In this document: piece by piece, positions 1-8,183 of the stretch
Layout: each line of letters begins with the position of its first letter
Numbering within the stretch: the stretch's first letter is position 1
DNA from: Phytopseudomonas flavescens
Lineage (GTDB): Bacteria; Pseudomonadota; Gammaproteobacteria; Pseudomonadales; Pseudomonadaceae
Reading direction: 5' to 3'
Length of the DNA: 64,000 bases
Assembly (NCBI RefSeq): GCF_900100535.1
Contig: NZ_FNDG01000013.1
Span: forward strand, 62,001-126,000
The notes under the pieces: generated by a model
The model's database searches: none
Told to the model about the DNA's origin: nothing
The model's input: only the letters and a program-made list of their open reading frames with translations
Translations under genes and position numbers: made by a program

Positions 1-1
1 C

Positions 2-673
2 CTCGCCCCGGTCGAAGCCATCACGTTCTCCCTGGCACGCATTCGCGAAGGCAAGGACACCATCTCGGTGACTGGCAACGTGCTGCGCGACTACCTGACC
101 GACCTGTTCCCGATCATGGAACTGGGCACCAGTGCCAAGATGCTCTCGATCGTGCCGCTGATGAATGGCGGCGGTCTGTTCGAAACCGGCGCTGGCGGTT
201 CTGCGCCGAAGCACGTCCAGCAACTGGTCGAGGAAAACTTCCTGCGCTGGGATTCGCTGGGTGAGTTCCTGGCTCTGGCCGCTTCCCTGGAGCACCTGGG
301 CAACACCTACGACAATCCGAAGGCACTGGTACTGAGCAAGACCCTGGACCAAGCCACCGGCCAGTTCCTCGACACCGACAAGTCGCCAGCACGCAAGGTC
401 GGCGGTATCGACAACCGCGGAAGCCACTTCTACCTGGCGCTGTACTGGGCTCAGGCTCTGGCAGCACAGAATGAAGACGCCGCACTGCAGGCGCAGTTCG
501 CACCGCTGGCCAAGACCCTGAGCGACAACGAAGCCAAGATCGTAGCCGAACTGGGCGCGGTACAGGGCAAGCCGGCTGAAATCGGTGGCTACTACGCGCC
601 GAACAAGGAGCTGACCGAAAAAGTCATGCGTCCAAGCGCGACCCTCAACGCCGCTCTGGCCTCTCTGGCCTGA
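2..673 (+). CDS. idh: NADP-dependent isocitrate dehydrogenase, monomeric type (3' end only)
   Basis: The window opens inside this gene. The frame from base 2 gives the last 223 residues before a TGA stop. The text matches the monomeric (about 740-residue) NADP isocitrate dehydrogenase, with runs such as MNGGGLFETGAGGSAPKHVQQ and GGIDNRGSHFYLALYWAQ. The enzyme oxidatively decarboxylates isocitrate to 2-oxoglutarate in the cytoplasmic TCA cycle. It competes with isocitrate lyase, encoded about 7.5 kb downstream, for the same substrate. A strong terminator follows 22 bases after the stop, so the gene is transcriptionally closed on its 3' side. The start, promoter and N-terminal two thirds lie outside the window. 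Confidence 0.95.
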   Translation, partial: LAPVEAITFSLARIREGKDTISVTGNVLRDYLTDLFPIMELGTSAKMLSIVPLMNGGGLFETGAGGSAPKHVQQLVEENFLRWDSLGEFLALAASLEHLGNTYDNPKALVLSKTLDQATGQFLDTDKSPARKVGGIDNRGSHFYLALYWAQALAAQNEDAALQAQFAPLAKTLSDNEAKIVAELGAVQGKPAEIGGYYAPNKELTEKVMRPSATLNAALASLA

Positions 674-695
674 GTGATTGGTTGAGACAAAAGGA

Positions 696-722
696 CCCCG
701 GCCCTGTGCCGGGGTTTTTTAT
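696..722 (+). terminator. Rho-independent terminator of idh
   Basis: CCCCGGC (696-702) pairs with GCCGGGG (708-714) around a CCTGT loop and is followed by six T. It ends idh transcription ahead of the Nudix gene. Confidence 0.9.
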
Positions 723-747
723 TTTCCTATCCGCTGGAGGAGGCTTC

Positions 748-1194
748 ATGACCTGGCATGCACACGTCACCGTTGCGACGATCGTCGAGCACGGCGGGCG
801 TTTTCTGTTCGTCGAAGAGCTAAAGCGCGGCCGCCTGGTGCTCAACCAGCCCGCCGGTCACCTGGAACCCCGGGAAAGCCTGCTGCAGGCCGCGGTACGG
901 GAAACCCTGGAAGAGACCGGCTGCGATGTCGAGCTGACCGGCGTTACCGGCATCTACCTGTACACCGCACCGAGCAACGGCGTGACCTATCAACGCATCT
1001 GCTTCACCGCCAACCTGCTCGCGCATCATCCCGCGCGCGCGCTGGACAGCGATATCAGCGGCATCCGCTGGCTCACTTACGACGAACTACTGGCCGAGCG
1101 CGGTCGCCTGCGCAGCGAGCTGGTGCTGCGCTGCCTGGACGACTACCTGGCAGGCGCCCGCTTTCCCCTCAGCCTCATCCACGATCCCATGTAA
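748..1194 (+). CDS. Nudix hydrolase (NudJ-like phosphatase)
   Basis: A 148-residue protein with a complete Nudix box: a Gly in GHLEPRE, then AAVRETLEETGCDV, carrying the REXXEE metal ligands. Nudix enzymes hydrolyse nucleoside diphosphates linked to another group. The length and its place directly before mnmA fit the NudJ-like group, but the substrate is not readable. The start at 748 is chosen because GGAGGAGG (735-743) sits just upstream; a longer frame would run back through the idh terminator. It lies 82 bases before mnmA, the usual order in Pseudomonas, although mnmA seems to have its own promoter in the gap. Confidence 0.88.
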   Translation: MTWHAHVTVATIVEHGGRFLFVEELKRGRLVLNQPAGHLEPRESLLQAAVRETLEETGCDVELTGVTGIYLYTAPSNGVTYQRICFTANLLAHHPARALDSDISGIRWLTYDELLAERGRLRSELVLRCLDDYLAGARFPLSLIHDPM

Positions 1195-1214
1195 CAGCGC
1201 CGGTACGCGGCAGA

Positions 1215-1243
1215 CTGAAACGCGTCGCGCATCCTGTTAGAAT
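1215..1243 (+). promoter_or_regulatory. Probable sigma-70 promoter of mnmA-hflD
   Basis: CTGAAA (1215-1220), a 17-base spacer and TAGAAT (1238-1243) lie about 30 bases before the mnmA start, in the gap after the Nudix gene. Assigned by eye only. Confidence 0.5.
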
Positions 1244-1276
1244 CTCGCCCCTTTGAAGCCCGTATTGATCCCGACC

Positions 1277-2392
1277 ATGCAAGATCCAGCCACTCAGCGC
1301 GTCATCGTCGGCATGTCCGGCGGCGTCGACTCCTCCGTATCGGCCCTGCTGTTGCTCGAGCAGGGCTATCAGGTCGAAGGCCTGTTCATGAAGAACTGGG
1401 ATGAGGACGACGGCACCGAATACTGCACCGCCATGGACGACCTGGCCGACGCCCAGGCCGTTTGCGATCGCATCGGCATCAAGCTGCACACCGCCAACTT
1501 CGCGGCCGAGTACTGGGACAATGTGTTCGAGCACTTCCTGGCCGAGTACAAGGCTGGTCGCACGCCGAACCCGGACATCCTCTGCAACCGCGAAATCAAG
1601 TTCAAGGCGTTCCTCGATTACGCCCTGATGCTCGGCGCCGACCTGATTGCCACCGGCCACTACGTGCGCAGGCGTGACATCGACGGGCGCAGCGAGCTGC
1701 TCAAGGGCCTGGACCCGAACAAGGATCAGAGCTATTTCCTGCACGCCGTTGGCGGCGAGCAGATCGCCAAGACCCTGTTCCCGGTTGGCGAGCTGGAAAA
1801 GCCCCAGGTGCGCGCCATCGCCGAGAAATACGAGCTGGCCACCGCCAAGAAGAAGGACTCCACCGGCATATGCTTCATCGGTGAGCGGCGCTTCAGCGAT
1901 TTCCTAAAGCAGTACCTGCCGGCGCAGCCGGGCGACATCGAAACCACCGAAGGCGAGGTCATCGGCAGGCACCACGGCCTGATGTACCACACCATCGGCC
2001 AGCGCCAGGGCCTGGGTATCGGCGGCCTCAAGGATGCCGGCGATGAGCCCTGGTACGTGCTGCACAAGGACCTGAGCCGCAACGTGCTGCTGGTCGGCCA
2101 GGGCAACGAGCACCCCTGGCTGTTCTCCCGCGCCCTCAACACCTCGCAGATCTACTGGGTCAACCCCGTCGAACTGGACACACCGCGCCGACTGACCGCC
2201 AAGGTTCGCTACCGCCAGGCGGATCAGACCTGCACGCTGGAGCGCAGCGCTGATGGCTATCGCGCCACCTTCGATCAGCCGCAACGTGCCGTCACGCCTG
2301 GCCAGTCCGTGGTGTTCTACGACGGTGATATCTGTCTTGGCGGTGGCGTGATCGAAAGCGCCGAGCCCTGGAGCGAGGGTGCCCCCCGATGA
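1277..2392 (+). CDS. mnmA: tRNA-specific 2-thiouridylase MnmA
   Basis: The enzyme 2-thiolates U34 of the Lys, Glu and Gln tRNAs, using sulfur relayed from IscS through the Tus proteins. The 371-residue protein starts with the ATP-pyrophosphatase PP-loop GMSGGVDSS (residues 12-20). Both reactive cysteines of the family are present: C103 in PDILCNRE and C199 in STGICFIG. The start at ATG 1277 (MQDPATQ) gives the expected length; an in-frame TTG at 1253 would add eight unlikely residues. The stop overlaps hflD by four bases (ATGA), so the two are translationally coupled. Confidence 0.97.
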   Translation: MQDPATQRVIVGMSGGVDSSVSALLLLEQGYQVEGLFMKNWDEDDGTEYCTAMDDLADAQAVCDRIGIKLHTANFAAEYWDNVFEHFLAEYKAGRTPNPDILCNREIKFKAFLDYALMLGADLIATGHYVRRRDIDGRSELLKGLDPNKDQSYFLHAVGGEQIAKTLFPVGELEKPQVRAIAEKYELATAKKKDSTGICFIGERRFSDFLKQYLPAQPGDIETTEGEVIGRHHGLMYHTIGQRQGLGIGGLKDAGDEPWYVLHKDLSRNVLLVGQGNEHPWLFSRALNTSQIYWVNPVELDTPRRLTAKVRYRQADQTCTLERSADGYRATFDQPQRAVTPGQSVVFYDGDICLGGGVIESAEPWSEGAPR

Positions 2393-3009
2393 CCCCTATT
2401 CAAGAACAGCTGATCGCCCTCGGCGCGGTATTTCAAACCGCGGTGATGGTCGACAAGATCGCCAAGACCGGCCAGGCCGCCGAAAGCGAAGTGACCTGCC
2501 TGATCGGCAGCCTGCTGGTACGTGATCCCCAAGGCACCCTGGAGGTGTTCGGCGGTGACGACCTCAATCTGCGTGATGGTTACCGGGCCCTGGTCAGCGC
2601 CCTGGAGCGCGACCCTACCAGCCTGCAGCGCGAGCCGTTGCGCTATGCCCTCGCCTTGCTCGGCCTGGAGCGTCAACTCGACAAGCGTGGTGATCTGCTG
2701 CAGTTGATGGGCGGGCGTCTGGATCAGATCCAGAGCCAGGCCGAGCACTTCGGCATCGGTCATGAGAACGTGATTTCCTCGTGCGGGGCGCTGTATCAGG
2801 ACACCATCAGCACCTTCAAGCAGCGCATTCAGGTGCAGGGCGACAGCCGCTTTCTGCAGCAGCCGGCCAATGCCTCGAAGATCCGCGCCCTGCTGCTAGC
2901 CGGCATCCGTTCCGGGCGCCTGTGGCGGCAGTTGGGTGGGCACCGCTGGCAACTGGTGTTCAGCCGCCGCAAATTGCTGCGCGAACTTTATCCGATGCTG
3001 CGCGGCTGA
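2389..3009 (+). CDS. hflD: HflD homologue (high-frequency lysogenisation protein family)
   Basis: A 206-residue, mostly helical, soluble or peripherally membrane-associated protein of the HflD/YcfC family. In E. coli HflD binds phage lambda CII, but its normal cellular role is unclear. Recognition rests on the N-terminal text (QLIALGAVFQTAVMVDKIAK), the length, and the conserved placement between mnmA and purB in gammaproteobacteria. No signal peptide or clear membrane segment is visible. It overlaps mnmA by four bases. A 185-base gap separates it from purB. Confidence 0.92.
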   Translation: MTPIQEQLIALGAVFQTAVMVDKIAKTGQAAESEVTCLIGSLLVRDPQGTLEVFGGDDLNLRDGYRALVSALERDPTSLQREPLRYALALLGLERQLDKRGDLLQLMGGRLDQIQSQAEHFGIGHENVISSCGALYQDTISTFKQRIQVQGDSRFLQQPANASKIRALLLAGIRSGRLWRQLGGHRWQLVFSRRKLLRELYPMLRG

Positions 3010-3086
3010 CTGAAGCTTCAGGATTAAAGTCAAAATCCCCATTTATCTTAATGATTTAAAAGGATTTATTTTTGAATATCCTGCGT

Positions 3087-3153
3087 CATGAAGTGCCGCC
3101 AGTCCGCCACGCGCCGAAGCCTGCCGCGTGTAGCGCGCCACTTCGTGTATGAT
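3087..3153 (+). promoter_or_regulatory. purB upstream region with -10 element and a distant inverted repeat
   Basis: TATGAT (3148-3153) is a good -10 element about 42 bases before the purB ATG. No convincing -35 is seen. Two related half-sites in opposite orientation flank the spacer: CATGAAGTGCCGC (3087-3099) and its near complement ending CACTTCGTG (to 3147). The second abuts the -10 element. Whether they bind a regulator is unknown. Confidence 0.45.
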
Positions 3154-3194
3154 ACGCCCCCTTTTCAACGCCCGACTGTCCGAGAACGCCTCCC

Positions 3195-4565
3195 ATGCTG
3201 CTTTCCTCGCTCACCGCGGTTTCGCCCGTAGATGGCCGCTATGCCGGCAAAACCAGCGCTCTGCGCCCCATTTTCAGCGAATACGGTCTGATTCGTTTCC
3301 GCGTTCAGGTGGAAGTCCGCTGGCTGCAGCGCCTCGCTGCCCATGAAGGTGTGAGCGAAGTCGCGCCCTTCTCTGCCGAAGCCAACGCGCTGCTCGATGA
3401 GCTGGCCGAAAACTTCGCCATCGAGCACGCCGAACGCGTCAAGGAAATCGAGCGCACCACCAACCACGACGTCAAGGCCGTGGAGTACCTGCTCAAGGAA
3501 CAGGCAGCCAAGCTGCCGGAGCTGGACAAGGTCAGCGAGTTCATTCACTTCGCCTGCACCAGCGAGGACATCAACAACCTGTCCCACGCCCTGATGCTGC
3601 GCGAAGGCCGCGACAACGTGCTGCTGCCGCTGATGCGCCAGATCGCCGCTGCCATCCGCGAATTGTCGGTGAAGTTCGCCGAGGTGCCGATGCTGTCGCG
3701 CACCCACGGCCAACCGGCCTCGCCGACGACCCTGGGTAAAGAACTGGCCAACGTTGTCTATCGCCTCGAGCGGCAGATCGTGCAGATCGCCGCCGTGCCG
3801 CTGCTGGGCAAGATCAATGGCGCCGTGGGCAACTACAATGCCCACCTGTCGGCCTACCCGAAGATCGACTGGGAAGCCAATGCCCGCCAGTTCATCGAGA
3901 ATGATCTGGGCCTGCAGTGGAACCCCTACACCACGCAGATCGAGCCGCACGACTACATCGCCGAGCTGTTCGACGCCATCGCCCGTTTCAACACCATCCT
4001 CATCGACTTCGACCGCGACGTCTGGGGCTACATCTCCCTGGGCTACTTCAAACAGAAGACCGTTGCCGGCGAGATCGGCTCGTCGACCATGCCGCACAAG
4101 GTCAATCCGATCGACTTCGAGAACTCCGAAGGCAATCTGGGTATCGCCAACGCGCTGTTCCAGCACCTGGCCAGCAAGCTGCCGATTTCCCGCTGGCAGC
4201 GTGACCTGACCGACTCCACCGTGCTTCGCAACCTTGGTGTCGGCTTTGCCCACAGCGTGATCGCCTACGAGGCAAGCCTCAAGGGAATCAGCAAGTTGGA
4301 GCTCAATGCTCAACGTATTGCTGAAGACCTGAACGCCTGCTGGGAAGTGCTCGCCGAGCCGATCCAGACCGTCATGCGTCGCTATGCCATCGACAACCCC
4401 TACGAGAAACTCAAGGAGCTCACGCGTGGCAAGGGCATCACGCCGGAAGCGCTGCTGGCCTTCATCGACGGCCTGGATATGCCGCAGCAGGCCAAGGAGG
4501 AGCTCAAGCAGCTCACTCCAGCCAACTACATCGGCAACGCGGTGGCTCAGGCCAAACGCATCTAA
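3195..4565 (+). CDS. purB: Adenylosuccinate lyase
   Basis: A 456-residue enzyme of the fumarase/aspartase superfamily. It acts twice in purine synthesis, splitting fumarate from SAICAR and from adenylosuccinate. The signature GSSTMPHKVNP with the catalytic serine loop is at about residues 295-305. CTSEDINN and SRTHGQPA mark the other two conserved active-site regions. The length equals the E. coli enzyme. It stands alone, with its own -10 element upstream and a strong terminator 20 bases after the stop. Confidence 0.98.
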   Translation: MLLSSLTAVSPVDGRYAGKTSALRPIFSEYGLIRFRVQVEVRWLQRLAAHEGVSEVAPFSAEANALLDELAENFAIEHAERVKEIERTTNHDVKAVEYLLKEQAAKLPELDKVSEFIHFACTSEDINNLSHALMLREGRDNVLLPLMRQIAAAIRELSVKFAEVPMLSRTHGQPASPTTLGKELANVVYRLERQIVQIAAVPLLGKINGAVGNYNAHLSAYPKIDWEANARQFIENDLGLQWNPYTTQIEPHDYIAELFDAIARFNTILIDFDRDVWGYISLGYFKQKTVAGEIGSSTMPHKVNPIDFENSEGNLGIANALFQHLASKLPISRWQRDLTDSTVLRNLGVGFAHSVIAYEASLKGISKLELNAQRIAEDLNACWEVLAEPIQTVMRRYAIDNPYEKLKELTRGKGITPEALLAFIDGLDMPQQAKEELKQLTPANYIGNAVAQAKRI

Positions 4566-4585
4566 GCTGTAGCCAGTCCCAAGGA

Positions 4586-4615
4586 CGCCCGGCTGAAGCC
4601 GGGCGTTTCTTTTTA
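4586..4615 (+). terminator. Rho-independent terminator of purB
   Basis: CGCCCGGC (4586-4593) pairs with GCCGGGCG (4598-4605) over a TGAA tetraloop, followed by TTTCTTTTTA. Confidence 0.92.
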
Positions 4616-4645
4616 TACGCTTTAATAAATATCAAGGACTTACAG

Positions 4646-5812
4646 ATGAATCCTGATGCTCCTCTTAAGCTATTGGGTGGCCTGAGCGCAGGTGAATTCC
4701 TGCGCGACTACTGGCAGAAGAAGCCCCTGCTGGTGCGCCAGGCCATCCCTGCTTTCGAAAGCCCGATTTCGCCGGACGAACTGGCCGGCCTCGCCCTCGA
4801 GGACGAAGTCGAATCGCGCCTGGTCGTCGAGCACGGTGAAACGCCGTGGCAAGTCCGCAGCGGCCCGTTCGCCGAGGATGCCTTCTCGCAGCTTCCCGAG
4901 CGCGAATGGACGCTGTTGGTGCAGGCCGTCGACCAGTTCGTTCCCGAGGTTGCCGAGCTGCTGGAAGCATTCAACTTCCTGCCCAAGTGGCGTATCGATG
5001 ACGTAATGATCAGTTTCGCCGCGCCTGGCGGCGGTGTTGGTCCGCACTACGACAACTACGACGTGTTTCTCCTGCAGGGCCATGGCCGTCGCCGCTGGCA
5101 GATCGGCCAGATGTGCGACTCGCACAGCCCCCTGCTGCCGGATCTGGACATGAAGATCCTGGCGCAATTCGATCAAACCGAAGAGTGGCTGCTGGAGCCC
5201 GGCGATATGCTCTATCTGCCGCCGCTACTGGCCCACAATGGCATCGCCGAGGACGACTGCATGACCTATTCCGTGGGTTTCCGCGCACCCAGCGCGGCCG
5301 AAGTACTGACCCATTTCACCGACTTTCTTGGCCAGTTCCTGCCCGAGGAAACGCGCTACAGCGATGCCGGCACTGCGCCTGTCAGCGATCCCAACGAGAT
5401 TCAGCGCGACGCACTGGATCGTCTCAAGGCATTGCTCGCCGAGCACATGAGTGACGAACGCCTGCTGATGACCTGGTTCGGCCAGTTCATGACCGAGCCG
5501 CGCTACCCGGAACTGATCGCCGGCATCGAGATCGACGAAGACGGTTTCCTCGACCAGTTGGAAGACGGTGCCGTGATGATCCGCAACCCCAGCGCGCGCA
5601 TGGCCTGGTCCGAAGTGGGCGAGGACCTGGTGCTGTTCGCCAGTGGCCAGAGCCGCTTGGTTTCCACCGACCTGCGCGAGCTGCTGAAAATGATCTGCTC
5701 CGCCGATGCCCTGCACCTGGAAAACCTCGGCCCGTGGCTGGGCAACGACGAAGCACGTACGCTGCTGCTCGAACTCGCCAAGCAGGGGAGCGTGGAGTTC
5801 GCCGATGAATGA
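4646..5812 (+). CDS. roxA: Ribosomal protein uL16 arginine 3-hydroxylase, JmjC/cupin type (RoxA/YcfD)
   Basis: A 388-residue Fe(II)/2-oxoglutarate oxygenase of the YcfD family, which hydroxylates an arginine of ribosomal protein L16. The metal triad is visible in the cupin core: H134-Y-D136 (GPHYDNYD) and H197 (LLAHNGI). The C-terminal half provides the family's dimerisation and winged-helix regions, and the length is normal. It starts 80 bases after purB, beyond the terminator. The next gene begins inside its last codons (8-base overlap), starting a four-gene run to 7707. Confidence 0.93.
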   Translation: MNPDAPLKLLGGLSAGEFLRDYWQKKPLLVRQAIPAFESPISPDELAGLALEDEVESRLVVEHGETPWQVRSGPFAEDAFSQLPEREWTLLVQAVDQFVPEVAELLEAFNFLPKWRIDDVMISFAAPGGGVGPHYDNYDVFLLQGHGRRRWQIGQMCDSHSPLLPDLDMKILAQFDQTEEWLLEPGDMLYLPPLLAHNGIAEDDCMTYSVGFRAPSAAEVLTHFTDFLGQFLPEETRYSDAGTAPVSDPNEIQRDALDRLKALLAEHMSDERLLMTWFGQFMTEPRYPELIAGIEIDEDGFLDQLEDGAVMIRNPSARMAWSEVGEDLVLFASGQSRLVSTDLRELLKMICSADALHLENLGPWLGNDEARTLLLELAKQGSVEFADE

Positions 5813-6230
5813 CCTGCACGTACGCATCGCCGACTGGCACAAGGATTACGAAGAACTGCGACGCATCCGCGAAACGGTGTTCGTCGCCGAGCAGGCGGTG
5901 CCGCCTGAACTGGAATGGGACGCCGAAGACCGTGATGCCGTGCATTTTCTCGCCTGCGAGGGCGACTACCCGATCGGCACCGCGCGCCTGCTGGCGGACG
6001 GTCAGATCGGCCGGGTATCGGTACTCAAGGACTGGCGCGGCCTGAAGGTCGGCGAAGCGCTGCTGCACGCGGTGATCGCCGAGGCGGAAAAACGCGGGTT
6101 GAGGCAGCAAATGCTCAGCGCCCAGGTGCAGGCAGCGCCGTTCTATGAAAAGCTGGGCTTCACTGTAGTGAGTGACGAATACCTGGAAGCAGGCATTCCC
6201 CACGTCGACATGGTGCGCAGCAGCGGCTGA
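5805..6230 (+). CDS. GNAT family N-acetyltransferase
   Basis: A 141-residue single-domain GNAT protein. The acetyl-CoA-binding motif A is at about residues 66-80 (GRVSVLKDWRGLKVGEAL), with the R-G-X-K-V-G loop. The tail has the usual PFYEKLGF motif B. The substrate is not evident; the closest remembered relatives are the small ElaA/YjcF-like acetyltransferases. The chosen ATG overlaps the end of roxA by 8 bases and has AGGGGAG upstream (5784-5790). The stop overlaps a possible start of the next gene. Tight linkage to roxA suggests co-expression. Confidence 0.88.
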   Translation: MNDLHVRIADWHKDYEELRRIRETVFVAEQAVPPELEWDAEDRDAVHFLACEGDYPIGTARLLADGQIGRVSVLKDWRGLKVGEALLHAVIAEAEKRGLRQQMLSAQVQAAPFYEKLGFTVVSDEYLEAGIPHVDMVRSSG

Positions 6231-6268
6231 TGACCAGCTGTGGCTACGCCAGTGCCACAGAGGTCAGC

Positions 6269-6889
6269 ATGAACGATGAACACGCCCCCGATGACACCGA
6301 ACTCGAACCCATCGAGTTCGCTTCACCCGGGCGCGTCACCTTGCACAATCCGCACAGCCCGCTGCCGCTACCGGCGGCCTGGGAGCCTGCCCCCTTCGTG
6401 CTGGGCGGCGAGCAGGCGCTGCAGCGCTTCAACCGGCCCGACCAGGCTCGTGGCCATGCCCTGGCCCTGATGCAACAGGCCAGGCGCACATTGTGCCTCT
6501 ACAGCCCGGACCTGGAACCCTGGCTCTACCACCACAGCAGCATTGCGCAGGCCTGCACGCAATTTCTGCTCAGCCATCGCAACAGCCGGCTGCGCATTCT
6601 GCTGCGTGACAGCAGTCGCGCAGTTCGCGACGGGCATCGGCTGATCACCCTGTCACGCAAGCTGTCCAGCCACCTGCAGATTCGTCGTTGCCATCCCGAT
6701 TACCCAGCACCCGAAGGTGCCTTTCTGCTGGCCGACGAACAGGGTCTGCTGGTGCGCCCCGAGCCGGATCAGTTCGCCGGCTATGCCAAGTACCAGGATC
6801 CAGCCGGTGTTCGCCAGCTGCAGCGGCTGTTCGACCAGACCTGGGATACCAGTATCACCGATCCTGATTTGCGGAGTTTTCTGCTATGA
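6269..6889 (+). CDS. Conserved protein of unknown function, DUF7931-like
   Basis: A 206-residue soluble protein known mainly from Pseudomonas, often loosely annotated as an acetyltransferase-associated or DUF7931 protein. Residues around 70-190 (ARRTLCLYSPDLEPWLY, then SRLRILLRDSS and HRLITLSRKLSSHLQIRR) recall one half of a phospholipase D fold. No HKD catalytic motif is visible, so an enzyme activity should not be assumed. The start at ATG 6269 has CAGAGG just upstream. An earlier ATG at 6230 overlaps the GNAT stop and is also possible. It overlaps the next gene by four bases. Confidence 0.72.
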   Translation: MNDEHAPDDTELEPIEFASPGRVTLHNPHSPLPLPAAWEPAPFVLGGEQALQRFNRPDQARGHALALMQQARRTLCLYSPDLEPWLYHHSSIAQACTQFLLSHRNSRLRILLRDSSRAVRDGHRLITLSRKLSSHLQIRRCHPDYPAPEGAFLLADEQGLLVRPEPDQFAGYAKYQDPAGVRQLQRLFDQTWDTSITDPDLRSFLL

Positions 6890-7707
6890 AGAGTTTCCTG
6901 CTGAAACGGCATTTTCTCGGCGCTGCCCTGCTCGCTTTCAGCCTCTCGGCGCTGGCTGCCAGCGAAGTCATCCCGCTCAACTACCGAACCGCCACAGAAT
7001 TGCTGCCCGTGGTGCAGTCGGCCCTCGGCAACGAGGGGCGTGTCAGCGCCTACGGCAACCAGCTCATCGTCAATGCGCCACCCGGCAAGATCGAGGAGAT
7101 CCGGGGATTGCTCGGCCAGCTCGATACCCAGCCCAGACGCCTGCTGATCAGCGTCGACACCAGTGAGTCCGCCTATCGCGATGACCGGGGCTACAGCGTC
7201 GATGGCAGCATCAGCGCTGGCAATGGCCGGGTAGAGATTGGTCGTGGCGAAGTCCAGGGCCGCGACCAGGCACGAATCATCCGTCGCAGCACCGACAGCC
7301 GCGGTGGCGGTACCCAGCAGGTGCAGGCCAGTGAAGGCTATCCGGCGCTGATCCAGGTCGGCCAGAGCGTACCGGTGACCACCAGCAGTCGAGGTCCTTA
7401 CGGCCAGGTCACCAACAACACCGAATACCGCAACGTCACTCAGGGCTTCTACGTCACCGCCAGCCTGGCCGGCGAGGTCGTGCACCTGGACATCAGCAGC
7501 AACCGGGACCGGGTCAACCAGGAACAGCCCGGTGTGATCGACATTCAACAGGCCGATACCCGGGTCAGTGGCCGCATCGGCGAGTGGATCAGCATCGGTG
7601 GCAGCAGCGAACAGACTCAGGCTGATCGCAGCGGCGTATTGCGCCGCTACTCCACGGAAGGCCGTGAAGATATGAGCATGCGCGTAAAGGTCGAGATAAT
7701 CGACTGA
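6886..7707 (+). CDS. Exported secretin-domain-like protein
   Basis: A 273-residue protein with a clear signal peptide (MKSFLLKRHFLGAALLAFSLSALAA). The N-terminal part (EVIPLNYRTATELLPVVQSAL, then VSAYGNQLIVNAPPGKIEEIRGLLGQLD) looks like the N0/N1 domains of secretins. The C-terminal half (YPALIQVGQSVPV, then GFYVTASLAGEVVHLDIS) resembles part of the secretin beta-domain. It is far too short for a full outer-membrane secretin and has no secretion genes nearby. A periplasmic or outer-membrane-associated role is likely but unknown. It starts within the last codon of the preceding gene (ATGA) and is the last gene of the run. Confidence 0.75.
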   Translation: MKSFLLKRHFLGAALLAFSLSALAASEVIPLNYRTATELLPVVQSALGNEGRVSAYGNQLIVNAPPGKIEEIRGLLGQLDTQPRRLLISVDTSESAYRDDRGYSVDGSISAGNGRVEIGRGEVQGRDQARIIRRSTDSRGGGTQQVQASEGYPALIQVGQSVPVTTSSRGPYGQVTNNTEYRNVTQGFYVTASLAGEVVHLDISSNRDRVNQEQPGVIDIQQADTRVSGRIGEWISIGGSSEQTQADRSGVLRRYSTEGREDMSMRVKVEIID

Positions 7708-7781
7708 AATCCCCGTAAAACGTGACTATACGGTCGATCTAAGACTTATGTAGTAGATCTAAAAAAACACTACAAAAACGA

Positions 7782-7810
7782 TTGACGAACATTTTCGTCG
7801 GTCGCATGAT
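7782..7810 (+). promoter_or_regulatory. Sigma-70-type promoter upstream of aceA
   Basis: TTGACG (7782-7787), a 17-base spacer, then CATGAT (7805-7810). The short inverted repeat GACGAA/TTCGTC overlaps the -35 element and could be an operator. Confidence 0.55.
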
Positions 7811-7830
7811 GGCCTCGCTCCCGCTAATCA

Positions 7831-7852
7831 GGGGCTCCGGAAGCGGAGCCCC
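7831..7852 (+). other. Perfect 9-bp hairpin at the 5' end of the aceA leader
   Basis: GGGGCTCCG (7831-7839) pairs with CGGAGCCCC (7844-7852) across GAAG. No T-run follows, so it is not a standard terminator. It would stand about 15 nt from the predicted transcript start and could stabilise the RNA or belong to a leader structure. Confidence 0.6.
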
Positions 7853-8183
7853 CGGGTCGTATTCTTGCTTACCGCAAGATCGATTCGTGTTGTTAGGCCC
7901 ACAAGGCAGTTCGACGAGATGGCGACTGGAACGAGGTTGTCCTGAGGGACGGGGAAGCGTTTCACGTATCGATCAGCACGGTGCCGCAGGCGTCCACGGG
8001 CCTATACGCACCATGACTCGCCTACCCGGCGGGTGGTGTCTGCCGATGCGCTTCGTCCACCCGGCCCAAAGCGCCCTCCTTCCAGTTTCCTCTCAACGTC
8101 TGCGGTGAGCTCGCTCCGAGCCCTGCGCCTGGATTGTGCGCGACGTTCGGTGCTCGACCAAACACACACTTGAAGGATTGACC

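Larger units (their letters stand above)
7708..8183 (+). other. 476-base gap: aceA promoter and long structured leader
   Basis: No believable gene is present. A very good sigma-70 promoter lies at 7782-7810: TTGACG, exactly 17 bases, then CATGAT. The spacer holds a small inverted repeat, GACGAA (7784-7789) and TTCGTC (7794-7799). Transcription from about 7817 would give a leader of roughly 365 nt before aceA. The leader begins with the hairpin annotated at 7831-7852. One open frame (7782-8108) starts inside the -35 element, has low-complexity composition and no ribosome site, and is not counted as a gene. Confidence 0.6.

Noticed and set aside
7782..8108. Plus-strand open frame in the aceA leader
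   Set aside because: It begins within the -35 element, has no ribosome site, and its translated composition is irregular with no recognisable family.
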